A DNA stretch of 64,000 nucleotides from Haematococcus lacustris. Taxonomy: Eukaryota; Chlorophyta; Chlorophyceae; Chlamydomonadales; Haematococcaceae. A program made the position numbers and the translations under genes. The number at the start of each line of letters is the position of its first letter. Within the stretch, counting starts at the first letter, position 1. Below are positions 9,062-18,879 of the stretch, one piece after another. The notes under the pieces were generated by a model. That model made no database searches. It was not told the DNA's origin and was given only the letters and a program-made list of their open reading frames with translations. Location of the stretch: contig JASKMD010000024.1 of NCBI GenBank assembly GCA_030144725.1, positions 1,642,574 to 1,706,573 of the forward strand, in the 5' to 3' direction.

Positions 9062-12000
9062 TCACTTGGCGTCGGCTTTGGGGGCATCGCTGCCGCTGGC
9101 GTCGTTGCCGTTCTTGTTGCGGTAGCCGCCATTGTCGTGACGACCGCCACGGCCACGGCCTCGGCCGCCGCCACCGCCCCGGCCACTGCCGCCGCCTTGA
9201 CCACCGCCACGGCCACCACCAGAGTGATCGTTACCGTGCTTGCCGTTGTTGTGACGGTCGCCGCGGCCACTCCCGCGGTGCTTGCCGCCATAGTCACCGG
9301 CTTCAGATGCAGCACGTTTGTTCGGCACCTGGGAGTGAGAAGGGCGCAAGGAGATTTGCGATGATGATCGGCGGAGTGTCCGGCCTTTGGTGTGTGCTAG
9401 GTTAGCACGCACAGGCTTGTCGGTGTCAGTGTCGCGGGTGTAGGTGTCAATAGCACACGAGTACTCTGCCAGAGCTTCAAATGAGTCCCCTGGTTTTCCT
9501 GTGGCTGGGTTTACTTTGCACTGGCATGCAATGCTAGACTTAAGTCCACGCATGTACCAGAGCAAAAGATCACGGTCTGTGGGTGTGGGTTCGCCTGCAC
9601 GTGCTACCAACATCCTGAAGTACCTCAGATATTCTGGGGTTCTGGTTTGTTGCTTGATGGTGTGCAGAAGTTTGCGGGCTTGCATAGCCCTGTCACCACA
9701 AGGAAAAGCTTTGGTGAGTGTATCACGCATGAGTTCCCAAGTTGGTGTGCCTCCTGACAATCGCAGCGGTTGAGCTACGGAGAGCCACGCTTGCAGTGCT
9801 TTTCCTTCAAGCAAGGGTAGGATGTGGCTAGGCCAGTCAGGTTGAGGTATGTTATTGCCTGTAAGATAGTCAAGGAACAGGAAAATGGCATCCTCTGCAA
9901 ACTGTCCACTGGCCCCAGAAAATTTGGCGGGTAATCCCGTCTTGACCGTGTGGGGTTTGTGTGACTGCTCTTTGGATTGAGGGGGGTCACTTGCCTTTGT
10001 GGCGTAGTGGCACATGAGCGATTGCCACTGGCGGTAGTCCGCTCCAAACCCCATGGCTTTGTGGTTCCAGGCCTCGTCCGCGTTGAAGCGAGTGATGCTC
10101 AGGTCATAGTCCTTTCGCATGGCGTGCAACTGAGGAGCGAAGTGTTTCGTGAAGTAACGCTCACACTCCTCCGGCACAACGCGGTACTCCTCTGGCATGA
10201 TGGAGCTGGGAGGAGGGAGAGGCTCAAAAGTGGGCTTGGGGGGGCGAGGCCTGCTGGTGCCTGCCTGCTGAGCCACGTCAGCCGAGCCCACGCCCGGAGC
10301 TGCTTCCTGAACAGGGTCCGGGCAAGACGTGTTGTCGGGGTCGACGGCCATGTCCTCATGTTGTTGCGCAAACTGCCCAGGGGGAGTGTTCCGAGGGACA
10401 GGACCAAGTAGCTGCTCGTCCACCAGGCACATCGCCACACGCTCTTGGAATGCGGGATTATGGACCCTGTCCGGCGTGATGCGCTCGGTGACCCTTAAGT
10501 GGTCGTAGTTGTTGGTGACAATGGCCAAGAGGCCGGTCTTGTCACTGACGATGGTGGCCTTGTGCACCGAGATTTGCCTGCGTAGCTGTTGCAGGCGCTG
10601 GCTGGCGGCCTTGTCATCGGCACGCAACTGAGCCAGGTCGTTTTGCGCATGCTCACGCTGCTGCCGCTCATCTGCAACTTGGCGTTGAAGGTGCTCAATG
10701 AAAACCTGTGCCTCATGCAGCTGTTGCTGCGTGTTGCCAAGCTGCTCCTCAGCTGCTTGGCGGGCTGCCTGCTCTGCAGCCAGGGGCTCTTTAGCTTGCA
10801 GCTGCGCTTGCTCAAACACATATTGTGTCGCAGCATCGAAGTCTGGAGACTTCTCGTAGTGCAGCTTTGCTTGTCGCTGCTTGGCCAGGTCGGTGTTGAT
10901 CCTGTCCAAAGCCGCTGACACCTCCATGAGGCTAGACCCTGCCGCCAGCAGCTGTGCGGCAGAGGCTTGAGCTGCTGCGCGCTCAGCCTCCAGTCGGCTA
11001 ATGCTTACGGTAACTTTTGCCAGGTTCTCCTTGGCAATCACCGGGAGAGCCTTGGCCTTGTAGTTGTTGACTTGCTGCTGCAGATTCAGGCAAGCAGCCT
11101 CTTTGTCCGCCAGGCGTGCTTGCACAGCAATGGGGGCTGGCGGTGAGGCACCTCCACGCGGTGGCCCTGGTAACAATCCGCGTTGACTTCGGTCGCACGG
11201 ATTGGCTAAGCTACCTCACCACCGCACCCAGCGGTATATAAATTGGGATGCAACGGGAAAGCCTTCCCAGGCTTGAACGGGCACCGCTTTGTCCAGCGGA
11301 ATACAAATGAGGTCCGGGTGCCGCACACGACCGCTGCGGGTCACCGAGCTGTTGTGGAGTTGCTGGCGTCGTCAAGGAGGGAGCAGAGCTACCTCAACGC
11401 GGGACGTTGGCTGACAGCTGAAGTTTGGACTTTTGGAGCCTGAACTTCAGCTTTTAGTGCGACATCCGGCGGACAAGGCTGGAATTGCTCTCGTCAACGA
11501 GGAGAAGAGATAAGGCCAGCTGCCGAGTGCACTAGTCTTTGCTCCTCTCATGCCTCTTTGTTTGCCTTGGGTGCTAGCTGTGGTCTGTGGCTACAGCTAG
11601 GGCAGCTTGGTGGGGACATGTCCAGCCTGTGTCCAACGTTTGGAGGTGGGAGCAGGCCGCGCCACAGGCGGAAGCTCCTCCCTTAATGCACGCCGGTTTG
11701 TACCGGAGTAGTTTTCTTTCTTTTCTTTTCTTTTTCTTTTTCTTGCACAGCAATGAGCTGCTGCTGCAGAGCGTCGACCTGAGCATCTGGAGGAGGGGCA
11801 ATGGCGGCTTGAGCACTGGCGGCCTGCAGTGTCCTGACACTCTGCTTCAGCGAGCGGTTCTCTCGCTCCAGATGGTTGATGCGGTCATGGGTGGTGGTGT
11901 TTGGAGGCACCACCACCGCAGCAGGTCTGAGCTGCGTCAGCCTAGTGGCAGCAGCAGCTGCTGCGGGCTGCTGTGCCGCGCTGGCTGGTTGCGCCGGAGG

Positions 12001-12540
12001 CGCTTGAGGCGCAGCGCTTGTTGCTGCAGGCGCAGCGCTTGCTGGTGCAGGCGGCGGCTGTTGCGCCGCGTCTGGCATGTCCTCCATGGAGCTGTCCTGG
12101 TTGGCAGCAATGTCTAGCTCCACGGCCTGCACATAAGCACGCACCAATTGTTTGGCTTGTGTTGTTTTGTGCATAAGCCACTTGGTGAATGTGGGGTTAG
12201 CAAGCTTAAGTGCTGCACGCCGTCTCATGACAGGCTTGCCATTGAAGAACATGTGCAATAGGCGTGTCCTTGTTGACTTGCGCTTAACATGTTCATCAAG
12301 CAGCTGTGTGAGTGTGTGCATTGCTTCCTTCACCTCGGTGGTGAGGCCGCACATGGCACTGGCCGCAGCGTCGGCCCCAGGAGCTGTCTCCCGTGGTCCG
12401 GTGCTAGTGTCGCGCGACCCAGAAGTAGAAGTTGAGGTAACTTCTTGGGTTGTCACCGACGCTGCTGGAGCCGCAGGGGTCCGGCCTCGGAGTGAGCCGC
12501 GACCCAGTTGCACCAAAGCTCGTGTTGCTTTGTGTGTCAT
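9062..12540 (-). pseudogene. gag: Element C gag, split by a 609-bp insertion
   Basis: Two open frames: 12540-11683 (ATG at 12540, MTHKATRALVQLG) and about 11176-9062. Both contain a copy of CATTGCTGTGCAAG read as IAVQ (11755-11742 and 11132-11119). Removing the DNA between them joins DALQQQL-IAVQ to ARLADKEAA and restores one long coiled-coil-rich Gag. The N-terminal part is Ala/Pro/Gln-rich with predicted coiled coils; the middle has a Gag core (ALQAWLSVAQPLRL, LRYFRMLVARAGEP); the C-terminus is RGG-rich with no CCHC knuckle, so RNA binding may rely on Arg-Gly repeats. It ends in UGA, after which the frame stays open into pol. Confidence 0.8.
11133..11741 (+). mobile_element. 609-bp insertion in element C gag with 14-bp target duplication
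   Basis: Bounded by CTTGCACAGCAATG at 11119-11132 and 11742-11755. On the plus strand it begins GGGGGCTGGCGG and ends in a pyrimidine run (TTTTCTTTC...TTTTTC). The long variable-type target duplication plus a simple-sequence end suggests target-primed retroposition (SINE or truncated LINE type) with an unusual T/C-rich tail. A TATATAAA occurs at about 11233. No protein of significance is encoded and no clear tRNA-like A/B boxes were found. Length and boundaries are certain; classification is not. Confidence 0.75.
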
Positions 12541-13009
12541 CTGCGCGCCAAGCAAATGCTAGGGCAATTGGTCTTATGCGCTAACGATGCAAAATGAGCA
12601 AGTACGCTCTTTAGCAGTGCACAAATGGTAAAACCACGAGCAACAAGCTAGCAATCGTGCGCAAAGTGCGTGTAGCGCTGAAAAGCTTTTGCGTTCCCAG
12701 TAAAGGGTCGACTTGGCTTTTAAAACGCAAAATGCAAGCACCCAGTTAGGGCGTTGTTGCAATACGCACGGCTGCGCCCTTACGGGTAGCAGTGGCTTGA
12801 AAAGCCGATGTACTTTTAGGCAGTACAACGCCGCGAGAGCCCGCAGTGCGGAACTCTCAAGCACGCCCCGAAGGGTAGTGCGTGCTCGCCCCGAAGGGTG
12901 GAGCTAGAGGGTTAGATAAGGGGAAGCGGTGAAGGGGAGGGCGGTGGGCGCTTGCACAGGGAGCGATGAACCGCGACACTTGGTCGCAACCTTTCGGTCG
13001 GACAACCAA
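12541..13009 (-). other. Element C 5' leader
   Basis: About 470 bp between the 5' LTR and the gag ATG. The primer-binding candidate TGGTTGTCCGACCGAAAGG (minus strand) lies one base inside the LTR. No coding feature; this is probably the packaging/leader region. Confidence 0.6.
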
Positions 13010-13296
13010 TGTAACAAAGGTGTGGCAGAACTGCTGCTCTGCCTCACCTTGTATCTCTTCCGTGTGAGTGAGGGCGCTCCTGCCTCGCGCTCCACAGTCC
13101 GCTACTTCCGGTTGGGTGGCAATGTGTGTTACACAATGCCTCTGATAACGAGAATCCCCAACTCTCTAGCGGCCCTCGGCTAAATAGGCCAGCGGCCAGC
13201 CGTCACACGCCACCGTCACCCTACTGGGAGTTATGACGGTGGGATCTCATGCAACTGCTCGGTTATTTCCCCTAGGAAGAACCTCGCTTCGTTACA
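13010..13296 (-). repeat. Element C 5' LTR
   Basis: 287 bp, identical by inspection to 4253-4539. It is followed by TTGAT at 13297-13301. Confidence 0.95.
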
Positions 13297-14870
13297 TTGA
13301 TGCGGGACAGCTGAGACCAATCTACATGAACATGAGATGAGGGGAGGGGGGAAGGAGGGCAAATGGGAGGTGGGAGGAGGGCAGGTGGCTCGGAGGTGGT
13401 GGAGGGGCAAGGTGGATAGCAATGAGATAGGTCACACATGAGATGAAGGGAGGTGGCTTGGAGGTGGTGGAGGGGCAAGGTGGAGAGCAATGAGATAGGT
13501 GACCCATGCACTTGCCATTGAACGTCAGGTTGGTGATGTGCATCCAGCAGCCCGATGCCTTTGTCTTAGGGTAGGCTGCTTGCACCAGAGCCCAGAATGT
13601 TTTCATGGTGCTAGGTGTGTCGGTCACAAGAGCACTGACTTTGCCTTTCTGCAACCAACATGATGCAGAATGGCAGGGAGGGGAGGGGCAGCGCAAGGCT
13701 GGGAGGGGGTGGGGCAGGGCTGGGAGGGGGTGGGGAAGGGCTGGCCGGGGGGGGCAATGGGCAACGCAAGGCTGGGAGGGGGGCAGGGAGGAGGGAAGGG
13801 CAAGATCTCACCAAGTTGTGCTTGTCAAGGATGAGATCGAGCTTCTCCTTCATGAAAAAAGCTGTCACACTAGCATCTTCGGTGTGCACAGCGTCCAGCA
13901 TGAAGGCGTGCCCCAACCAAGCAACGCACCAGCCCTGAATGTGCTCCCCTCCTTGACTTGGGGACCAAGCGTCACAGGTGATGGACACATAGGGAGCCAT
14001 GTCAATGCGCGCCCTCACTTCGTCGCATGTGGCCGCATACTCATTGAGTAGGAGCTCACCACCCATCTGCATGCAACACAACAACACCGTTGTTTGGACT
14101 CCTAGGTATGCTTCATGCAACTATGCACCTGGGCCGTAGAGCTGGCATTCAAAGAGTACCTTTTTGCGAGTGGGGATGATGAAGTCCTTAAACTCAGGTA
14201 CTTCTACGCTTCTGAAAGATAAGCCGGTAGCATACATTCACTTGCCCAGAAAGTTCTCAATGTCAGCTTGGCTGCCTCCCTGCTCAATGGATGCTGCCGG
14301 TTGGCTGCATGATGGCTCTGACGTCGAGGCAGGCTTATGGCGCCTGACACACTGCACATGTGGCATGTCCGTCTGGCATCATGGCGGCGATGGCGGCGAT
14401 GGCGGCGATTGTTACCTTCGCCAGGAACTCTTTGACGTTGTCGTCGGTCTTGGCCATCTCCTTGGCTGCCTCGCTTTCCTTGAAGTTGCACTTGCGCGGC
14501 TAAGGTGTGCCAGCAAATGGTTGATGTTTTGCCCAGCGCGGATGTCTTTTGTCCCCCAAGCATCGCACTCGTACACTCCCTCGTTGCCAGGAGCCTCATT
14601 GAAAAGCACCTTGTACCACGGCTCCTTTGGCCCTCGAAAAGCTTGAGAGGGCCCAGCGCCACAACCTTGAGAGTACCAGGCCCTTCCGTAGGTGATACAC
14701 CCGCCATCGCGGCTAGTATCTAACCGGCGTGACCAAAGATACAGTATCACATTACAGAAGCTACAGTCACTCATACAGCGATACAGCGATCTGTATCTCT
14801 GTATCTTACATTGTATCGGGCCAGGCCTGGGAATAAACCACTGGCCGAAAAGTTTATGGTCTTCACACAA
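13297..14870 (-). pseudogene. hAT/DUF659-type transposase, N-terminal and central part
   Basis: Minus-strand exon-like blocks in order: a BED-finger-like block (VYECDAWG... NINHLLAHL) near 14.5-14.6 kb; SIEQGGSQADIENFLGK then, after an in-frame TGA at 14239-14241, MYATGLSFRSVEVPEFKDFI; then after an intron a block with YVSITCDAWSP and LDAVHTEDASVTAFFMKEKL (about 14060-13810); then LVTDTPSTMKTFWALVQ and ASGCWMHITNLTFNG (about 13640-13510); then WSQLSRI up to 13297. These match the DUF659 pattern of hAT-like transposases (DAWS/T core, TDN-type motif, GC-H-LNL motif) with TDTP where TDNA is usual. Intron stretches contain G-rich tracts. The element C insertion severs the last exon. Decayed. Confidence 0.72.
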
Positions 14871-15252
14871 GCCCCGGAATTATGGGGTCAAGGCTTCAGC
14901 AGTGCACGGTAGCAAAACAAAGTCCACGCACGGTGCTTCAGACACCCCAGTGAGATGCTCTGCATGCTTGGCAGGGCAGGCAGGCAGGGTCGGGCAGGTC
15001 CCGGGCCAGGTGTCAGGAAGGGCCCGGGCCATGAGGGGTCCCGACCCAACCCAGGGAATCTTGCGCGCCGACCTACGACCCACGTACTGTCGCACCCAGT
15101 TGAGCCCCAGGCTGCAGCGAGCGACCATGTTCACAGTCCGCGGGAATGGCGGGCGGAGTGATCATCGAGGCTTCAGTGCAAAACGCGAGTTCTAGCGCGC
15201 GTGAGTTACCGCGATAGCCTCAGCTACCCTGCACGAGCGCCTGTGGTGCGGC
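14838..15252 (+). repeat. Truncated copy of the element E right end
   Basis: About 415 bp repeated in the same orientation at about 17341-17755, sharing ACCACTGGCCGAAAAGTT, a pyrrolidone-like GC block with GGTCCCGACCCAACCCAGGG, and AAAACGCGAGTT-TAGCGCGCGTGAGTTACCGCGATAG. Similarity stops at about 15252, before the final TIR sequence, where a Harbinger-type coding segment begins. Probably a remnant of another E-family insertion. Confidence 0.65.
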
Positions 15253-15438
15253 GACCTGTGGCCAATGAGCTGGGTATGGGCCATTCCACTTTGCACGAGG
15301 CGGTTCATGAGGTGTGTGCTGCCATAGTGACCATACTGTCCAAAAAAATCAGGATGCCCACCACAATTGATCAACTCAAGGCTAGTGCAGCCAAGTTCAT
15401 GGCAGCCGGGAACGGCATGCCACAATGTTCTGCTGCTG
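15253..15438 (+). pseudogene. PIF/Harbinger-type transposase, N-terminal segment
   Basis: Plus-strand frame reading NELGMGHSTLHEAVHEVC, then IRMPTTIDQLKASAAKF and GNGMPQCSAA. It resembles the helix-turn-helix and pre-catalytic region of HARBI1/DDE_Tnp_4 transposases (a GxSxSTVHRxVHEVC pattern). The frame is broken at 15438 by element E. The continuation is AVDGVHFAV at 18391 onward. Confidence 0.65.
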
Positions 15439-15587
15439 GTCACCCCGGCCATTGGCCATGCCAATCCGTGACAGGCCTGCCGCTCACACCACGCGCTAGT
15501 GAAGGGTAGCTGAGGCTATCGCGGTAAGTCACGCGCGCTAAAACTCGCGTTTTGGACTGAAGCCTTGTCCCAGTACACCGCCCGCCA
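15439..15587 (+). repeat. Element E left terminal inverted repeat
   Basis: About 149 bp, reverse complement of 17663-17811 with few mismatches. Confidence 0.85.
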
Positions 15588-15926
15588 CCAGCTCGAAACT
15601 TGAGATAGCGCAAACAAGCAGCGACCCACCTACAAGAGAAGGGTGGCGAGGCGCTCCGTGGCGTCCGTAGCAAAGTTCGCACTAAAGAGGCAGCCTCGCA
15701 GTACTGCGCAGTAGGCCATCGCAGTGCGCCATGTCACCGAGCCATGTCATTACACCACGAGACCGAGTCACGCCACGGGTTAGTCGGTGCAAGTTGGGTG
15801 CATGGCACTGTTGATTTTTTATGATATATTGGCTCACTTCCTCTATTGGCTCGGTTTCTCTATCGGCACAGTTTGTGGTATTCTAGCTCAGTTGCTGCGG
15901 CTGGTGTTAATCGAAGGTGCTTGACC

Positions 15927-17218
15927 TTACATGTCATCTGCCTCGTCAACCCCCACTTCAGCCAACTGATCCTCCTCCATCTCTTGCTCCCACCTCAAAT
16001 GTTCCAAGATGTCAGCCCTGAGCAATGGCTTCTTCTGCGTTAACCTCTTGCCCTTCCAGCCCAAGCACTCCCGTGCATACTCCTTCAACAGATGCACATT
16101 CAAGGTCATGTGAGCGCTTGCAATGTGTGGTGCTCGTGCATGCAGAAGCTCCAAGCACTCAGCATCTTCCTTCTTGTCACTTGCCAGTGTCACACGTCCA
16201 AACATGGGTATGCTGCTTAGGGTAGATGCTCCATGACACGTGCACTGCTGTGGCTTGCTGCCCATGTGCCTCACACACGCACATGCAGTCTCAGACCACA
16301 TGGGCGCAACCCCATCTGCAGGGAAGAACATTGCATGCATGGCCCGTGACCCAGTGATGGTGCGAAGCAGCCTGTGGGCATCAGGGTCAAGCTCAGCACA
16401 CTTCTCAACTTCCTCATCCTTGAGCACCAAACACCACCGCCGCTGCACGCTCCCCCTAGTCTGATGCTGATGGTCCACAGCCAGCTGGTGCTGGGCACCC
16501 TGTAGCTGCTGCTGGTCCAGAGCAAGCTGGTGCTGGGCATCCTGCAGCTGCTGCTGGTCCACAGCCAGCTGGTGCTGGGCACCCTGCAGCTGCTGCTTAT
16601 CCACAGCCAGCTGGTGCTGGGCATCCTGCAGCTGCTGCTGGTCCACAGCCAGCTGGTGCTGGGCACCCTGCAGCTGCTGCTTGTCCACAGCCAGCTGGTG
16701 CTGGGCACCCTGTAGCTGCTGCTGGTCCAGAGCAAGCTGGTGCTGGGCATCCTGCAGCTGCTGCTGGTCCATGCTCAGCTGCTTCTGGGCGCCCCGGCCA
16801 AGGCAGGTGCGTGGTCGCTTATGGCCCCATGTGCTGGCACCCCTGCTTGACTGTTGTGGTGTTGCAAGTCCTGATTCAAGGGCTGGCAGCTCGGTAGGGC
16901 TCTGCAGGGTGAAGGGTGGAGGAGGAGGATGTTAAGGTATGAGTTCCCGCCACAATGGTGGATTCCGCCACAATGGAGGTGTCCGCCACTGCCATTGCCA
17001 CTACTTACCAGCTTGGCACGTATCGCTGCCGCCTGTGCCAGGCCAGCGCGGCGTCGGGGTCCAGGATGGCCCATCGCAAATTTCGGCTTGAATTTCGCGC
17101 ACAGTACGGAATAAGCAGCGATGACGGCGCTCAGCGACAGCACAACGTCCACATCGTCGGGGATACCCCCGAGGACGCCGCCAATCGCCCCCTGTGATGA
17201 GCTCGCCCCATGCCACAT
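15927..17218 (-). CDS. Element E gene: Gln-rich tandem-repeat protein, two exons
   Basis: Exon 1 runs 17218-17009 (ATG at 17218, [10 protein letters not shown], then [19 protein letters not shown]) and ends at a GTAAGT donor. Exon 2 runs 16901-15927 after a CTGCAG acceptor; both junctions are phase 0 and the frame is open throughout. The protein has an acidic/hydrophobic N-terminus, a basic [17 protein letters not shown] segment, then eight tandem copies of a 13-residue unit [13 protein letters not shown] (39-bp repeats), probably a long coiled coil. A C-terminal half follows with conserved-looking Cys/His residues ([18 protein letters not shown]) and a charged tail. I do not recognise the family. 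Its place between the TIRs suggests a transposon accessory or replication protein, or a captured host gene. Confidence 0.6.
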
Positions 17219-17662
17219 TCACCCTCTGTCACATGTTGTCATTGTATGTACCACACAAGGTGATGGAGCATGTCTTGGACCGCATCCCGGAATATAGACC
17301 CGCCCAGCTATCAGTGAAAGGTTGAAGGACATGGAAAGGACCACTGGCCGAAAAGTTCAAGGACTTGAACGAAGCCCCGAAATGATGGGGTCTAGGCTTC
17401 AGCAGAGTGCACGGTAGCGAACTAAAGTCCACGCACGGTGCTGCTGACACCTCAGTGAGATGCTCTGCTTGCTTGGAGGAAGGGTTAGGCAGGTCCCGGC
17501 TCAGGTGTCAGATAGGCCCGGGCCAGGTGGCAGGAAGGGCCGGGCCATGAGGGGTCCCGACCCAACCCAGGGAATCTTGCGCTTCGACCTGCGACCCACG
17601 TACGGTCGCACCTTGTTGAGCCCCAGGCTGCAGCGAGCGAGCATGTTCACAGTCCGCGGGGA

Positions 17663-17811
17663 TGGCGGGCGGTGTACTGGGACAAGGCTTCAGTGCAAAA
17701 CGCGAGTTTTAGCGCGCGTGAGTTACCGCGATAGCCTTCGCTACCCTCCACTAGGGCGTGGTGCGAGCGGCAGGCCTGTCACGGATTGGCATGGCCAATG
17801 GCCGGGGTGAC
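17663..17811 (-). repeat. Element E right terminal inverted repeat
   Basis: About 149 bp, partner of 15439-15587. Most of it also occurs in the truncated copy ending near 15252. Confidence 0.85.
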
Positions 17812-17820
17812 CTCACTCAG

Positions 17821-18383
17821 GCAAATTAGTAACAGCATTTTTCAGAATCGCGGCTTGAGATTTTGCACATCGCCATATGACGTGGTTGTAAGATTGGGGT
17901 TTGAACGAAAATTCATAAATATGCATGGTTGGTGAGATATCGCTAAGGTGACGTGTTGTACCACTCGGTGTGGTGCAGTGTAGCACAATTTGGTGCATTG
18001 TAGTGGTGCACTAGTGACAGGTGCAGTACTACACCATGAGAACCAATGTGATTTAAAGAAACAACAATCTCCAAACCAGTAAAATACCAATGAATTACCA
18101 ACATAACTACTTTATTACATCACAAAACTACTAGACTGTATATGGTGCAGTTTTTCACGATGAGGTTTGGTGCATTGTTGCGGCATTAGATATGGTGCAG
18201 TACTGCACTATAAGGAGTAGCATTAAAAGAGGGTAACTAAATATTAGTTATATAATTCACGAATATCGCTGATTACTACGAGATTTTTCAGGATGTTGGT
18301 GGGCATGGGCCAATAGTCTCATTCCGAGGCGAACCGTGTACAAAAAACACCCCCTCAAAATCGATAGTTGTGCACTAATTTGC
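17821..18383. mobile_element. AT-rich segment with short inverted ends (possible MITE)
   Basis: 563 bp, strikingly AT-rich against its surroundings, beginning GCAAATTAGT and ending ACTAATTTGC, an exact 10-bp inverted pair. It holds repeated GGTGCA(G/T)T words (TTTGGTGCATTGT at about 17980 and 18170; ATGGTGCAGT twice) and no coding frame. It lies between element E and the resumed Harbinger frame. No target duplication was found. It may instead be the distal part of the same insertion, because TGCTGCTG flanks the whole block 15439-18388. Confidence 0.45.
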
Positions 18384-18388
18384 GTGTG

Positions 18389-18534
18389 TGCTGCTGTGGA
18401 TGGAGTTCACTTTGCAGTCAAGGACTGGGGTGTGCGTGCCATGGTCAACCGCAAGGGCTTTACTTGCTACAATGTGCTAGCAGTGATTGATGGTGACCAG
18501 CAATTCATCAATGTGGAGGTTGGTTGCCCAGGCA
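18389..18534 (+). pseudogene. PIF/Harbinger-type transposase, first catalytic segment
   Basis: Plus-strand frame with CAAVDGVHFAVKDWGVRAMV, NRKGFTCYNVLAVIDGDQQF and INVEVGCPG. It contains the first catalytic Asp in AVDGVHF and the NRKG..YN.L.V.D pattern typical of DDE_Tnp_4. The frame is cut at 18534 by a MITE. Confidence 0.75.
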
Positions 18535-18879
18535 CACTCCTACAATTTAGTCCCTGCGTTTGTCCCTGCGTTCTACCGACCTTGTCCGATCGGGCTGAAA
18601 ATTTGATAGATGGCAGTTTTCAGAAAATAAAACATATATTACAAGAAAATTATTTGGAAAAATCCAAAAGCTGCTGCGCTGTGGCCCGCAGCCTATCCCT
18701 GCACTTATCCCTGCACCTACGCCCCAGGGCCGCAGCGCAGCCGCCTTTGATTTTTTCAAAATATTTTTTATGAAAAATATGTTTTATTTTCTGCAAACTA
18801 CCATCTATCAAAATTTCAGCCCGATCGGACAAGGTCGGTAGAACGCACGGACAAACGCAGGGACTAAATTGTAGGAGTG
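18535..18879. mobile_element. 345-bp hairpin MITE
   Basis: Begins CACTCCTACAATTTAGTCCC and ends in its reverse complement. The arms match over about 100 bp, and inner GC-rich blocks (GCTGCTGCGCTGTGGCCC / GGGCCGCAGCGCAGCCG) are also inverted, so nearly the whole element can fold. CA (18533-18534, 18880-18881) flanks it. Removing the element and one CA gives CCAGGCAGCATGCATGAC, which reads PGSMHD and joins the two Harbinger segments in frame. Confidence 0.9.

Larger units (their letters stand above)
4253..13296 (-). mobile_element. Element C: Ty3/gypsy chromovirus, nearly complete
   Basis: 9,044 bp bounded by two 287-bp LTRs that are identical by eye (4253-4539, 13010-13296), with TGTAAC...GTTACA ends. 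TTGAT flanks both sides (4248-4252, 13297-13301). On the minus strand the order is LTR, leader with a candidate primer site TTGGTTGTCCGACC next to the LTR, gag (split by a later insertion), protease, reverse transcriptase, RNase H, integrase, chromodomain, about 640 bp non-coding, a polypurine tract GGTCGGGGGGGA and LTR. Identical LTRs mean very recent insertion. Defects seen: an in-frame UGA between gag and pol, a one-base frame change before integrase, and the 609-bp insertion in gag. Confidence 0.95.
15439..17811. mobile_element. Element E: long-TIR DNA transposon-like element
   Basis: Terminal inverted repeats of about 150 bp, 15439-15587 and 17663-17811, start GTCACCCCGGCCATTGGCC and are nearly identical when one is reversed. 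The 2.37-kb element lies inside a Harbinger-type transposase gene and carries a two-exon minus-strand gene (15927-17218). No target duplication is visible right at the ends: the left flank is TGCTGCTG and the right flank CTCACTCA. TGCTGCTG does recur at 18389-18396, beyond the next AT-rich segment. The superfamily is not recognised. Confidence 0.75.

Noticed and set aside
11230..11245. TATA box for a gene on the plus strand
   Set aside because: TATATAAATTGGG looks TATA-like, but only short unsupported frames follow, inside a transposon insertion.
11133..11741. Insertion in gag as an introner (newly created intron)
   Set aside because: The duplicated target does not place GT and AG so that splicing restores the frame exactly. 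The donor side would begin AAAAAG.
15431..15438. 8-bp target duplication directly flanking element E
   Set aside because: The sequence right of the element end at 17812 is CTCACTCA, not TGCTGCTG. The second TGCTGCTG lies 577 bp further on, so this is reported only as an uncertain finding.
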